Shown: piece after piece, positions 1 through 8,389 of the stretch
How the letters are laid out: the number at the start of each line of letters is the position of its first letter
Position numbering within the stretch: position 1 is the first letter of the stretch
Assembly: GCA_946405135.1 (NCBI GenBank)
Contig: CAMJGD010000002.1
Span: 291,969-355,968 of the forward strand
Reading direction: 5' to 3'
DNA from: an uncultured Clostridiaceae bacterium
Lineage (GTDB): Bacteria; Bacillota; Clostridia; Clostridiales; Clostridiaceae
DNA length: 64,000 bases
The notes under the pieces: generated by a model
The model's database searches: none
Told to the model about the DNA's origin: nothing
The model's input: the letters and a program-made list of their open reading frames with translations, nothing else
Program-made: the position numbers and the translations under genes

Positions 1-607
1 TGAATTTAAAAAGTTTACTATACCCCTTTAATACCTTAGGATTGTTTATAAATAAATCTCTGCACATTTTTTGAAGATCATCAAAATCTAATAATCCTTT
101 ACTTTTTTTATATGTTTCGTAAGTATTATAGCAATCTACAAATATATTTTTGTCTATGCAGGGCTTAAATTCTTCCATAGGTAGCTTTCCACTTTTAAAA
201 AGTGATATATGGTTTAAAACTTCCTTTACCTTTTCTTCGCCTATCTCATCTAAATATTTAATTAATACTTTATATATTACATGGTAACTTTCATTACCTT
301 CAATTATATTTATTTCTCCTAAATGCCTTCTTAGTATCTTATAAAATAGCCCATGAAAAGTACCAAAAAAGGTTCTTCCTCCTCTTGGATTTAACTCTTC
401 ATATCTTTTCTTCATATTATTGGCTGCAGCCTTAGTAAAAGTTATCACTACAATATTTTCAGGATTTACATTCTTTTGTGTAACAAGATAATAAACTCTA
501 TTAATTATTACAGTAGTCTTACCGCTGCCTGGTGCTGCCACAACTAACGTATTTCTATATTTAGTACTTACAGCTCTATTTTGATATTGATCAAGATTAA
601 ACCCCAT
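1..607 (-). CDS. UvrD/PcrA-type superfamily 1 DNA helicase, N-terminal part (cut by window edge)
   Basis: Only the first 202 codons lie in the window; the gene continues past base 1. Translation from ATG at 607-605 begins MGFNLDQYQNRAV, a Q-motif-like start. It is followed by a Walker A loop APGSGKTT (residues about 25-32), motif Ia VITFTKAAANNMKKR (about 54-68), the motif GTFHGLF (82-88) and LLDFDDLQ (about 177-184). This order is that of UvrD/Rep/PcrA ATP-dependent 3'-5' helicases, which act in DNA repair and replication restart. A GGAGG lies about 12 bases upstream of the ATG. The missing C-terminal half prevents a choice between PcrA, UvrD and a shorter UvrD-like paralogue. Confidence 0.85.
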   Translation of the reverse strand, partial: MGFNLDQYQNRAVSTKYRNTLVVAAPGSGKTTVIINRVYYLVTQKNVNPENIVVITFTKAAANNMKKRYEELNPRGGRTFFGTFHGLFYKILRRHLGEINIIEGNESYHVIYKVLIKYLDEIGEEKVKEVLNHISLFKSGKLPMEEFKPCIDKNIFVDCYNTYETYKKSKGLLDFDDLQKMCRDLFINNPKVLKGYSKLFKF

Positions 608-807
608 AAAAACTTAATTCCTCCAATAGCTTTAATATATTTATTGCTCTTATAATAATTATAGACATTCTTAGCAAAAATATATTATACAATATATTTT
701 TCAGACAATAAAATTAATGTTTATGGAGTTTGCATGTAAACTATTGTAATATTAAAGCTAAGGTATTAAAATAAATATGATTCATTAAGCTGAAAAGGAG
801 ATTAGCT

Positions 808-2289
808 ATGAAAACTAGTATTGAAAAATTTAATGTTAGAAATGATAGAAATCTTACCATGCTTGTAGATTTCTATGAGCTTACCATGGGTAATGGATAC
901 TTTAATAATAATGTAGCTAATAAGATTGCCTATTTTGATATGTTTTTCAGAAGAGTTCCAGACGGTGGTGGTTACTGCATAATGGCTGGTGTAGATCAGC
1001 TTATACAGTATTTAAGCAATTTAAGCTTTACAGAAGATGATATAAGATATCTACGATCTAAGAACACTTTTTCAGAAGAATTTTTAAACTATTTAAAAGA
1101 CTTCAAATTTTCTTGTGATGTTTGGGCTGTACCTGAAGGAAATCCTGTATTCCCAAATCAGCCCCTAGTAACCGTAAAAGGACCTATAATTCAAGCACAA
1201 TTTGTAGAAACTATGATACTATTAACTATAAATCACCAAACGCTAATAGCCACAAAGGCAAATAGAATATGCAGAGCTGCTGGTCACAGACCTGTAATGG
1301 AATTTGGTTCAAGAAGAGCTCAGGGCTATGATGGAGCTATATATGGAGCAAGAGCTTCTGTAATAGGAGGCTGTAGTTCAACTGCCTGTACTATAGCAGA
1401 AGAAATGTTTGATGTGCCTGCTGCTGGTACTATGGCTCATAGTTGGGTACAGTTATTTCCAAATGAATATGAAGCCTTTAAATCTTGGGCTGAAACTTAT
1501 CCCGACAATTGCGTTCTTCTTGTAGATACCTATAATGTAATAAAATCTGGTATGCCAAATGCTATAAAAGTTTTTGATGAAGTTTTAAAGCCAAAGGGCA
1601 TAAGACCAAAAGGTATAAGAATAGATAGTGGAGATATTACATATCTAACAAATAAATGTAGAACTATGCTTGATGAAGCAGGATATACAGATGTTAAAAT
1701 AGTAATATCTAATTCTCTAGATGAACATATAATTTCAGATGTACTTGCACAAGGTGCAAAGGTTGATGCTTTTGGAGTAGGTGAAAGACTAATCACAGCA
1801 AAATCTGAACCTGTATTTGGCGGTGTTTATAAATTATGTGCCATAGAGGAAGATGATGGTACCATAATACCTAAAATTAAGATAAGTGAAAATGAAGAAA
1901 AAATAACTAATCCAGGTTTTAAGAAAATATATAGGATATTTGATAAAAATACTCATATGGCTATAGCTGATCTAATAACTCTAAATCATGAAATTATAGA
2001 TGAAAGCAAACCTTTAGAGATATTTGATCCTGTGCATACTTGGAAAAGGAAAAAAATCAAAAATTATTATGTAAAAGAACTAATGGTAAAAATATTTGAT
2101 AAAGGAGTACCTGTATACGAGAGTCCAAGTGTAAACCAAATTAGAGAGTTTGCAAAAAATGAAGCTGAAAAACTTTGGCCAGAAGTTTTAAGATTTGAAA
2201 ATCCTCACAACTATTATGTAGATTTATCCACAGAACTTTGGAATCTTAAACAGAGTTTACTTCATAAGTATTCAGATATATTTGAATAG
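808..2289 (+). CDS. pncB: nicotinate phosphoribosyltransferase
   Basis: The 493-residue cytoplasmic enzyme should join nicotinate to PRPP, giving nicotinate mononucleotide in the NAD salvage pathway. The start MLVDFYELTMGNGYF region, the block INHQTLIATKANRICRAAG (about residues 142-160), EFGSRRAQGYDGA just after it and the phosphate-binding DSGDITYL are typical of the family. The length fits the longer Gram-positive NAPRTase class rather than the roughly 400-residue E. coli form. The start is set by AAAGGAG nine bases upstream of the ATG. The gene stands alone, divergent from the helicase, and ends at a terminator shared with the convergent ndk. No NAD-related regulatory RNA was recognised in the 200-base upstream region. 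Confidence 0.93.
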   Translation: MKTSIEKFNVRNDRNLTMLVDFYELTMGNGYFNNNVANKIAYFDMFFRRVPDGGGYCIMAGVDQLIQYLSNLSFTEDDIRYLRSKNTFSEEFLNYLKDFKFSCDVWAVPEGNPVFPNQPLVTVKGPIIQAQFVETMILLTINHQTLIATKANRICRAAGHRPVMEFGSRRAQGYDGAIYGARASVIGGCSSTACTIAEEMFDVPAAGTMAHSWVQLFPNEYEAFKSWAETYPDNCVLLVDTYNVIKSGMPNAIKVFDEVLKPKGIRPKGIRIDSGDITYLTNKCRTMLDEAGYTDVKIVISNSLDEHIISDVLAQGAKVDAFGVGERLITAKSEPVFGGVYKLCAIEEDDGTIIPKIKISENEEKITNPGFKKIYRIFDKNTHMAIADLITLNHEIIDESKPLEIFDPVHTWKRKKIKNYYVKELMVKIFDKGVPVYESPSVNQIREFAKNEAEKLWPEVLRFENPHNYYVDLSTELWNLKQSLLHKYSDIFE

Positions 2290-2307
2290 ACGAATCTGAA
2301 AAATAAT

Positions 2308-2346
2308 AAAGGAGAGTCAAAATATTTTAAAATTAGACTCTCCTTT
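2308..2346 (+). terminator. intrinsic terminator between pncB and ndk (bidirectional)
   Basis: AAAGGAGAGTC at 2308-2318 pairs perfectly with GACTCTCCTTT at 2336-2346, with A-rich and T-rich flanks on both sides. It lies between convergent genes and can serve both. Confidence 0.8.
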
Positions 2347-2382
2347 TAAATTGATTAAATTCTATCTAAGGACAAAATACGG

Positions 2383-2802
2383 TTAATATTTCTGTTTACA
2401 ATATTCAGGAAACCATATTCCAATTTCTCTTTCTGCAGTTTCTTTGCTGTCAGAAGCATGAACCATATTCTTTGTAGTTTCACTAGCAAACTTTCCTCTA
2501 ATGCTTCCTAAATCTGCCTCAAGAGGATTCTTGTTACCATTTATCTTTCTCACAAGCTGAATAGCATCTTCTCCTTCTATTATTAAAGCACACAACTTAT
2601 CTTCAGTGATAAATTCAATAAGACTTTCATAATATTCTCTTCCTTTATGTTCTACATAATGTTTTTCAGCCATAGTTCTATCAGCCTTAGTCATTTTAAG
2701 CTCCACTATGTTTAAATTTTTTCTTTCATAAATGCTTATTATTTCCCCTATGAGTTTCCTTTTTACAGCATCAGGTTTAATAAGCACTAAAGTTCTCTCC
2801 AT
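2383..2802 (-). CDS. ndk: nucleoside diphosphate kinase
   Basis: The 139-residue protein transfers the gamma-phosphate of ATP to other nucleoside diphosphates through a phospho-histidine. The N-terminus MERTLVLIKPDAVKR is the family hallmark. The active-site block NMVHASDS carries catalytic His115; most family members have G where this one has A after the His. The segment NKNPLEADLGSIRGKF is the usual nucleotide-binding region. The length equals that of typical bacterial enzymes. A GGAG lies just upstream of the ATG. It is a monocistronic gene convergent with pncB. Confidence 0.95.
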   Translation of the reverse strand: MERTLVLIKPDAVKRKLIGEIISIYERKNLNIVELKMTKADRTMAEKHYVEHKGREYYESLIEFITEDKLCALIIEGEDAIQLVRKINGNKNPLEADLGSIRGKFASETTKNMVHASDSKETAEREIGIWFPEYCKQKY

Positions 2803-2960
2803 AATTTATCTCCTTCCATAGTATAAATCCTTATCTAATTATTATCCTTCTACTATGAAAACTATTCATATATTTTAGTAATCATACTTATTCTTCTAAA
2901 TCAAGGCATAATTACTAGACTGATAAATAAGAATTCTATAAAGAAGTTCTATATAAATTA

Positions 2961-3176
2961 TTACCATGCCATATCCCTAAAATCGTCTTCCTCATTAGAA
3001 ATTTTATCTATATCATATTCTAATAAGTCTTTTATTTTAAAATTATGCTTTACATCCAGAAGTTTAAATGGACACTCATCTTGCTCATCTATACTTTCTT
3101 TCTGAATAAAAAAAGGGCACTCCTTATAACAATTAACTTTTTGATCTGATGTAGACCAAAAAGGGCACTGACTCAT
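2961..3176 (-). CDS. small Cys-containing protein, unknown function
   Basis: The 71-residue protein has four cysteines at positions 4, 16, 20 and 35. Three of them sit in the repeated local motif CPF (CPFW, ECPFF, ECPFK), and an acidic C-terminal half follows. There is no signal peptide or membrane segment. The spacing could suit a small metal or Fe-S site, but this is only inference. A GGGGGAGGA-type Shine-Dalgarno stretch precedes the ATG. It is a single gene between ndk and the queT leader, and I do not recognise a named family. Confidence 0.6.
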   Translation of the reverse strand: MSQCPFWSTSDQKVNCYKECPFFIQKESIDEQDECPFKLLDVKHNFKIKDLLEYDIDKISNEEDDFRDMAW

Positions 3177-3389
3177 ATGTTCCTCCCCCGCTTTCCCTTC
3201 CTTGTAATAGTATAATAATATTATTATATTCTAACTTTTTAGAATATTAAAGATTTATCGTATAAGTTCACATAAATATAAAAATTACGCTAATTTTAAA
3301 ATTAGGTAATTAAATTAATAATATTATTATATTAACAATATAAGAAACATTTCACATTTTTTCAAGTATATTTTAAAAAAAATTTTTAA

Positions 3390-3417
3390 TTTACAAAATT
3401 AAAATTTATGTTATAAT
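3390..3417 (+). promoter_or_regulatory. sigma-A type promoter for the queT leader
   Basis: A -35 TTTACA (3390-3395), a 16-base spacer and a -10 TATAAT (3412-3417) predict transcription starting near 3424. That is just before the riboswitch aptamer. Confidence 0.6.
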
Positions 3418-3430
3418 TATTTTTGTGTCA

Positions 3431-3471
3431 AAAAGTGTTTTCTCCTTGTACCCACTCTAAAAAAATGGAGA
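3431..3471 (+). promoter_or_regulatory. preQ1-I type riboswitch aptamer (predicted)
   Basis: The fold matches the small preQ1 class I pseudoknot. P1 is AGTG (3434-3437) with CACT (3453-3456). The P1 loop holds CTCC (3442-3445), which pairs as P2 with GGAG (3467-3470). The P2 3' strand lies after an A-rich tract (3459-3465), which corresponds to the A-rich tail of the class. C3452, just before the P1 3' strand, is in the position of the ligand-recognising cytosine. P1 is one pair shorter than in the best-known examples. It lies upstream of a queT-type transporter, the expected gene for this riboswitch. Confidence 0.65.
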
Positions 3472-3515
3472 CTATATAGTAAATAAGCTCATTTGTAAAA
3501 ATAGTTTTATATAGA

Positions 3516-3588
3516 TGGTGCTTTCAAGAAAAACTTTCTGACATTAAATCATTTATTGTTAAAAGTTATTCTTGAAAGCACTATTTTT
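3516..3588 (+). terminator. leader terminator between preQ1 aptamer and queT
   Basis: Bases 3516-3530 pair with 3569-3583 in a 15-bp stem with one G-U pair, followed by six Ts. It lies inside the 5' leader, after the aptamer and before the coding start, so it is a likely switch terminator. Confidence 0.75.
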
Positions 3589-3653
3589 TATTGTTTAATT
3601 TTTAGCAGGGTACAAAAATGTCATTGTGAAAAATAGTATATGGAGGTATGAAA

Positions 3654-4205
3654 ATGTCAAGTAGAACTCTTTTTATTTCATTTTTTATTTTAACCGCAGT
3701 AATGTTAGTATTGGTATTTAAACATTATTTAAAGGATATGGAACTTAAAAAACTTATTAAATTGGCACTAGTAGCAGCTATATATGCAGCACTTACTTTT
3801 ATTTCTGCACCTTTGTCCTATGGAATGATTCAATTTAGAATATCTGAATTAATGGTAATATTAGCCTTTATTGACCCATTATATGTACCTGGATTACTAC
3901 TAGGATGCATAATTGCAAATCTTGCTAGTCCCCTTGGTATGGTAGATGTTTTCATGGGAAGTTTTGCCACTTTAGTAAGTTTGTATCTAATAACAAAATC
4001 AAAAAATTTATTTACAGCATGTCTATGTCCGCTGGTAAATGGTCCTATAGTAGGAGCTGAGCTATATTTTTTAATAAATGCTCCCTTATTAGCTAGTATT
4101 TTTTATGTAGCCTTAGGAGAATTTGTAGTAGTAATTCTGGTAGGTTATCCATTATATAGACTGCTTTTAAACAATAAAAAAGTAGTAACCATGCTTAAAT
4201 TATAA
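3654..4205 (+). CDS. queT: QueT-type queuosine precursor transporter (ECF S component)
   Basis: The 183-residue integral membrane protein has about five to six hydrophobic helices. It carries the QueT/DUF988 signature APLSYGMIQFRISELMVIL, then PGLLLGCIIANLASPLGMVD and NGPIVGAELYF. It should be the substrate-binding S component that imports preQ1 or preQ0 with a shared ECF ATPase and T module, none of which is in this window. An ATG at 3648 is also open, but GGAGG (3642-3646) lies 7 bases from the ATG at 3654 and only 1 base from the earlier one, so 3654 is chosen. The preQ1-I type leader supports the substrate. A leading hydrophobic segment (residues 5-23) precedes the canonical family start, so the N-terminus is longer than usual. 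Confidence 0.88.
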   Translation: MSSRTLFISFFILTAVMLVLVFKHYLKDMELKKLIKLALVAAIYAALTFISAPLSYGMIQFRISELMVILAFIDPLYVPGLLLGCIIANLASPLGMVDVFMGSFATLVSLYLITKSKNLFTACLCPLVNGPIVGAELYFLINAPLLASIFYVALGEFVVVILVGYPLYRLLLNNKKVVTMLKL

Positions 4206-4210
4206 AAAAA

Positions 4211-4238
4211 AAGCTAGTCCTCAGGGATTAGCTTTTTT
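4211..4238 (+). terminator. terminator after queT
   Basis: AAGCTAGTCC (4211-4220) pairs with GGATTAGCTT (4225-4234, one G-U) and is followed by Ts. It also lies downstream of the convergent gene ending at 4265. Confidence 0.8.
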
Positions 4239-4264
4239 ATTTAAATCTAAATATTTTAAGTTTC

Positions 4265-4591
4265 TCACTTTTTGAAAGCATTTTTTATAACTGATATGTT
4301 TATTATCTCATTTTGGAATGCCTTAAGAAGGGCCTTTTCTAAAACCTTTTCCTTATCAAAATTAGCTACATCTTTACATACCGCAAAAACTTTGTTTAAT
4401 TCTCCATATGCATTTCTATAAGTTAAAGTAACATTAGGCTTATCATATTGTACATCAACTATTTTTAGTCCCCAAGATAGCTGCGCAAAATCTCCATCGA
4501 TTTTAAGTTGAGTCATGCGCTTAAGTTTATCCTTTTCTTCATTTGGATTTTCTACTATTAAAAGCTCGTCTCCCACCTTGTACTTGCTCAA
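4265..4591 (-). CDS. conserved-looking hypothetical protein, 108 aa
   Basis: The 108-residue soluble protein starts MSKYKVGDELLIVENPNEE and has a beta-rich N-terminal half and a helical, charged C-terminus. The start is a TTG at 4591-4589, justified by AAAGGAGG eight bases upstream; no ATG fits. There is no signal peptide, membrane segment or catalytic motif. It converges on queT and shares its terminator. I do not recognise a named family. Confidence 0.65.
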   Translation of the reverse strand: MSKYKVGDELLIVENPNEEKDKLKRMTQLKIDGDFAQLSWGLKIVDVQYDKPNVTLTYRNAYGELNKVFAVCKDVANFDKEKVLEKALLKAFQNEIINISVIKNAFKK

Positions 4592-4859
4592 GCCTATTCC
4601 TCCTTTTGTTTATTTTTTTATATAATCATATACGCAGATACATACTGTAAAAGCATTATATTATATATAATAAATGTAGTATAGTTAAACATTATAGTAT
4701 AAGTCTATCACTTATAATAAACTTAGTCTAGTACAAAAAATGTTCAATATATTATACGAATCACTGTAAAATCAAAATAATAATACTGAAAAACTTCTTT
4801 TTTAATAGACAATTCTGTATAATATAAACTATCTTATTCATAAGGTTTGGTGATTAATC

Positions 4860-5126
4860 ATGAATTATTTTTTTGTATACTTAATTTTTATTAATATCTA
4901 TGGATTCTATGTCATGTATGTGGATAAAAAAAGAGCCAAAGAAAAAAAATGGAGAATTTCTGAAAACACTCTCTTATTTATAGCTATGATTTTAGGAAGT
5001 ATTGGTATATTAATGGGTATGAAGATTTTTAGACATAAGACACAACATTTTAAATTCACCTTTGGAATCCCAGCTATAATGATAACACAAATTTTATTAG
5101 CCTTTCTTCTATTGAATTATATATAA
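4860..5126 (+). CDS. DUF1294 family membrane protein
   Basis: The 88-residue protein has three hydrophobic segments (about 3-20, 36-54 and 66-86) and the DUF1294 core: a DKKRAKEKKWRISENTLL stretch, the glycine run GSIGILMGM and FRHKTQHFKF. These blocks are the family's conserved features; the molecular role of DUF1294 is not established. The ATG at 4860 has only a weak Shine-Dalgarno-like GGT upstream. It is a single gene followed by a short hairpin. Confidence 0.75.
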   Translation: MNYFFVYLIFINIYGFYVMYVDKKRAKEKKWRISENTLLFIAMILGSIGILMGMKIFRHKTQHFKFTFGIPAIMITQILLAFLLLNYI

Positions 5127-5132
5127 AAAATA

Positions 5133-5155
5133 AAAGAACAGTAATTCTGTTCTTT
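5133..5155 (+). terminator. hairpin after the DUF1294 gene, probable terminator
   Basis: AAAGAACAG (5133-5141) pairs with CTGTTCTTT (5147-5155). The T tract is contained in the stem end and is short, so efficiency is uncertain. Confidence 0.5.
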
Positions 5156-5521
5156 GTAAAAATAAATATTAATAAAATGAACATGGACGATTTGTTTGTT
5201 AATTTCTTAACAGCCTTTAATTAAATTTTAACAGATTTCTATAAAAAAACAAGTAGATTTTATAAAAAATTTATTAATAATTTATAGCTGCCTAGGAAAT
5301 CTAAAAAAACTTTGTACTATATCCATTTAATTTTAAAATTTTTTATACAGCTTAAATTTAATTTAGTTAATAATATAACATTTTGTTTAGTATGTACTAA
5401 TAAAACTTGTTTAATCTTAGGTACAAGTGCTATAATTAGAAATGCGGCATTCAATAGGTACTATAAATCTGTATTTATTGGGTTTGTATATTAATTCATA
5501 CAATAATTCTACAAATAACCT
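5156..5521. other. long AT-rich non-coding gap
   Basis: No convincing gene is seen between the DUF1294 hairpin and the next promoter. A 60-codon open frame from a TTG at 5312 has no Shine-Dalgarno sequence and AT-driven composition. No stable RNA structure was recognised. Confidence 0.5.
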
Positions 5522-5550
5522 TTGACTAATAATAATTTTTATTATATAAT
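5522..5550 (+). promoter_or_regulatory. sigma-A type promoter of the PerR/Fur-like gene
   Basis: TTGACT (5522-5527), a 17-base spacer and TATAAT (5545-5550) form a near-consensus promoter. The spacer is an AT-only, imperfectly palindromic TAATAATAATTTTTATTA tract that could hold a PerR-box-like autoregulatory site; that part is weak. Confidence 0.65.
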
Positions 5551-5580
5551 ATAATTAATCATATAATAGGGATGGTGCAT

Positions 5581-6000
5581 ATGGACAATATAACAACCAT
5601 TTTTAGAGAAAAAAAATTAAAGCTTACCCCTCAAAGAATAGCTGTGTATAAATATTTACAATCTACCACGGAACATCCATCGGCTGAAGCTATTTATAAA
5701 GCACTTCAACCATCCTACCCTACTATGAGTTTAGCTACAGTATATAAAGCTTTAAAAACTTTAGTAGAAGTAAATCTAGTTCAAGAATTAAATGTAGGTG
5801 AAGGCAACTTCAGATATGATGGAAAAGTAGATTCCCATCCTCATATACAGTGTATGTGTTGTAATAAGGTAGATGACATTGAGGGCATATCTTTCTCTAA
5901 TTTAAATGAAGACGTAAAAAACTATACAGATTATGATGTATTAACTAATAAAGTATATTTTTATGGATTATGCAGTGAATGTAAAAATTTATCTAAGTAG
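5581..6000 (+). CDS. Fur-family metal-dependent repressor, PerR-like
   Basis: The 139-residue protein has a winged-helix N-terminal half (KLKLTPQRIAVYKYLQ, then SLATVYKALKTLVE, the recognition region). Its C-terminal dimerisation domain has HPHIQCMCCNKVDDI and a terminal CSECKN, i.e. two CxxC pairs for a structural zinc, plus regulatory metal ligands of the HxH type. This layout fits PerR or another Fur-family sensor; substrate choice between peroxide, iron and other metals cannot be read safely. An ATG at 5572 is also in frame but follows its upstream purines directly, so the ATG at 5581 is preferred. It has its own promoter and terminator. Confidence 0.82.
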   Translation: MDNITTIFREKKLKLTPQRIAVYKYLQSTTEHPSAEAIYKALQPSYPTMSLATVYKALKTLVEVNLVQELNVGEGNFRYDGKVDSHPHIQCMCCNKVDDIEGISFSNLNEDVKNYTDYDVLTNKVYFYGLCSECKNLSK

Positions 6001-6019
6001 TTTTTGTGTCAATAATTTT

Positions 6020-6060
6020 AAAGCAGATAAAGTTACTTAAATAGTAGCTTTATCTGCTTT
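6020..6060 (+). terminator. bidirectional terminator
   Basis: AAAGCAGATAAAG (6020-6032) pairs with CTTTATCTGCTTT (6048-6060). It serves the PerR-like gene and the convergent lipoprotein gene whose stop codon begins at 6060. Confidence 0.8.
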
Positions 6061-7298
6061 TATTTATAAGTATTATCAAGAATTCTTTCCCATTCTTTCC
6101 CATCATACTTCCCTTTTAATACTTTTTCTACTTCCATATCAACATTTTCATGCATCTTGTCTGGAAGGTTATAAATAAACAATATACTATTCAAATTTGC
6201 AGTAGTCATGTGATCATCTACTATTTTTAGATTATTATCTATAGTTGAATTTATTTTTTTATTTCCTGTTACAAAACCCTTTTCAGCTAATTTCTTCTGA
6301 AAATCATCACTAAATATATAAGCCATAAACTTTTGGGCATTCTCTTGGTTTTTAGAATTGGAAGGAATGCTTAATAATCCATTAACGATTAATAAATTAT
6401 TTAATTTTAAACCACTTACAGTATAATCTGAAAGTATATTTACCTTTTCATCTAATATATCTTTGCTATAATAAGATATTACAACAGCTAGAGGATATTG
6501 ACCTGAAGAAACCTTTTTTATAGTGCTTCCATTACCCTTTTCAAAAGTTTCTGAATTTATTATCTTTGACTTATTTAATTCATTAATAAAATCAAAAGTT
6601 CTCTGCATAGATTTTATATCCATGTATTTATTTATTCCAGAATCAAAAACCTTTTCTAGCTCTATAGTATTTATTAAATTGCAGCCTATCATGCCTGCAA
6701 AAACTGTATAGTATTCTAAGTCTTCCGTAACCAAAAATGGTATCTTATAACCTCTATCTGTTATAGTTTTCAGTATGGGTTGAATGTCCTTTACATTGCT
6801 TATATTTTCTGCACCTATAGATTTCATCAATTCCTTGTTATAAATTATCTCTAAGGTGTATGGCATTATTCCTATGCCATAATATTTATCACCTATCATT
6901 CCATAGTCAGATAATATACTATAGTACTTTTCATTTATATTGTTTTTATCATAAAAGCTGGATAAATCTGATAATAACCCAAATCTATTTAGTTCGATGA
7001 TACTGCTTCTATCTGCAAATAAAATATCTGCTCCTTTATCCTTAAGCATAGTATCCTTCATATCTTCTTTATACAAAGCATTTTTTATGTCAAAGTCTAT
7101 ATCCCCTTTGTCCTGCTTATAGGATTCTGTAGCAAATTTTAGTAAATCCAGTGAATGCTTATCTTTAAGATTGGTGTAGATACTTAACTTTCCTTTTTCC
7201 TTTTTATCTTTAGTTTTATTTGAGCAGCCTATAGATGTAGTTATAAATATAACCATAAATAAAAGTGCTGCAATTTTTTTTATAGTTTTGTATCTCAT
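6060..7298 (-). CDS. extracellular solute-binding lipoprotein (family 1-like), orphan
   Basis: The 412-residue protein has a lipoprotein signal peptide with a lipobox ending in Cys25 (TTSIGC, then SNKTKDKKEK). The mature part is laid out as in family 1 periplasmic-type binding proteins of ABC sugar importers: GKLSIYTNLKD at the N-terminus, GADILFADRSSIIEL, YGIGIMPYTLEIIYNKELM and AQKFMAYIFSDDFQKKLAEKGF. It should sit on the outer face of the membrane. No permease or ATPase gene is adjacent, so the ligand and transporter are unknown and a sensory role is equally possible. AGAGGTGA precedes the ATG. Confidence 0.8.
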   Translation of the reverse strand: MRYKTIKKIAALLFMVIFITTSIGCSNKTKDKKEKGKLSIYTNLKDKHSLDLLKFATESYKQDKGDIDFDIKNALYKEDMKDTMLKDKGADILFADRSSIIELNRFGLLSDLSSFYDKNNINEKYYSILSDYGMIGDKYYGIGIMPYTLEIIYNKELMKSIGAENISNVKDIQPILKTITDRGYKIPFLVTEDLEYYTVFAGMIGCNLINTIELEKVFDSGINKYMDIKSMQRTFDFINELNKSKIINSETFEKGNGSTIKKVSSGQYPLAVVISYYSKDILDEKVNILSDYTVSGLKLNNLLIVNGLLSIPSNSKNQENAQKFMAYIFSDDFQKKLAEKGFVTGNKKINSTIDNNLKIVDDHMTTANLNSILFIYNLPDKMHENVDMEVEKVLKGKYDGKEWERILDNTYK

Positions 7299-7431
7299 TT
7301 ATTTTTCACCTCTCTATGATATCCTAAAAGGATTATAATATTTTTTGTTCTATATAAATATTTTTAAATATATTTTATGTAAAATAATTAAATGTATAAT
7401 CTCAATCATATAATTTAATAGAGGTGATTAT

Positions 7432-8367
7432 ATGAAATTTAGAGTATTATTTCTAAAGAAAAAGCATTTATTGTATATTCTAGTAATTTTAATATTGCTA
7501 TTTATAATAATAGCTTTATTAATTGATCACAATAAAACTTCTAACACATTTAATACCATAAAGGATGAAAAATCTATAAAAGCTGACTTTACAGGAGATG
7601 GAGAAGAAGATACTCTTTACATAAATACAAAAGAGGGAAAATATTATGTGGAAATTAAAACAAAAGGCAACTCTTTATTTTTAAAACCTAATAAAAAACT
7701 AGATACCTTAGGTACTTATTATGAATACTGGCCTATGAAAATTAATATTAGTGATATAACTAGAGATAAATTACCAGAGATTTTTATTCAATCCTCACAA
7801 AATAATGTGCCAGTTCAGCATGTATTTTGTTGGAATGGTATTGAATTTAAAGATATATTTTGCAGTAATAATAACATAATGGGGTTTTTGGATAGTAAAA
7901 ATAGTAAAACACCTAAATTTATTTCAGGAAATTTTAAAAATGGAACTATAGACATATCTTACAATATGCTAATAGGTAATGATTTTAAAAATTATAGTTA
8001 TGATAGTTCTTCATTTCCTGGCAAAAGTTCTATAATAAATTTTATAGATTATATACAAAGCCTTCCTCAAGGTGAAGCCTATAAACCCGATGTGTTTTAT
8101 GATGGACTTACAGGAAAAGACTTAGCACTAATAGGAAAAATGTCTGCAGAAAATAACTCCTATATATTTCAAGATGCTTTCTTTTGTGACAATAAATATG
8201 ACAAAAATGGAAATCTCCAAGATATAAAATGGACTTTAAGCTTTAAAGCCATAAACAATTCTCAGGAATCTAAAGGAAACTATTATTCTATAAACTTATT
8301 ACTTAAACCCTGCCCATCTTCAAATAATGAATTTAAAATTTATTCTTTAAATCTTTCACAAAAATAA
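7432..8367 (+). CDS. membrane-anchored extracytoplasmic protein, FG-GAP/VCBS-like segment
   Basis: The 311-residue protein has one strong hydrophobic segment (about residues 13-30) after a positive N-terminus, so it is probably anchored with the rest outside. Residues about 48-60 read KADFTGDGEEDTLYIN, an Asp/Gly-rich calcium-loop-like motif of FG-GAP or VCBS repeats. ITRDKLPEIFIQSSQN continues that theme. No catalytic motif was recognised. AGAGGTGA lies upstream of the ATG. It is divergent from the binding lipoprotein, and a functional link between them is only inference. Confidence 0.65.
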   Translation: MKFRVLFLKKKHLLYILVILILLFIIIALLIDHNKTSNTFNTIKDEKSIKADFTGDGEEDTLYINTKEGKYYVEIKTKGNSLFLKPNKKLDTLGTYYEYWPMKINISDITRDKLPEIFIQSSQNNVPVQHVFCWNGIEFKDIFCSNNNIMGFLDSKNSKTPKFISGNFKNGTIDISYNMLIGNDFKNYSYDSSSFPGKSSIINFIDYIQSLPQGEAYKPDVFYDGLTGKDLALIGKMSAENNSYIFQDAFFCDNKYDKNGNLQDIKWTLSFKAINNSQESKGNYYSINLLLKPCPSSNNEFKIYSLNLSQK

Positions 8368-8389
8368 AAAGGGTCGCTATTAGCGACCC
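8362..8389 (-). terminator. minus-strand intrinsic terminator of a candidate small RNA
   Basis: GGGTCGC (8371-8377) pairs with GCGACCC (8383-8389). Read on the minus strand it is followed by TTTTTATTTTT, a textbook U tract. On the plus strand it is followed by A and G runs, so it fits minus-strand transcription. Confidence 0.65.

Noticed and set aside
1530..1796. Long open frame opposite pncB and many similar frames opposite other genes
   Set aside because: They lie antisense to well-supported genes and show no independent ribosome site or family motifs.
5312..5494. 60-codon open frame beginning TTG in the gap before the PerR-like gene
   Set aside because: No ribosome binding site, AT-driven composition and no recognisable domain; treated as non-coding.
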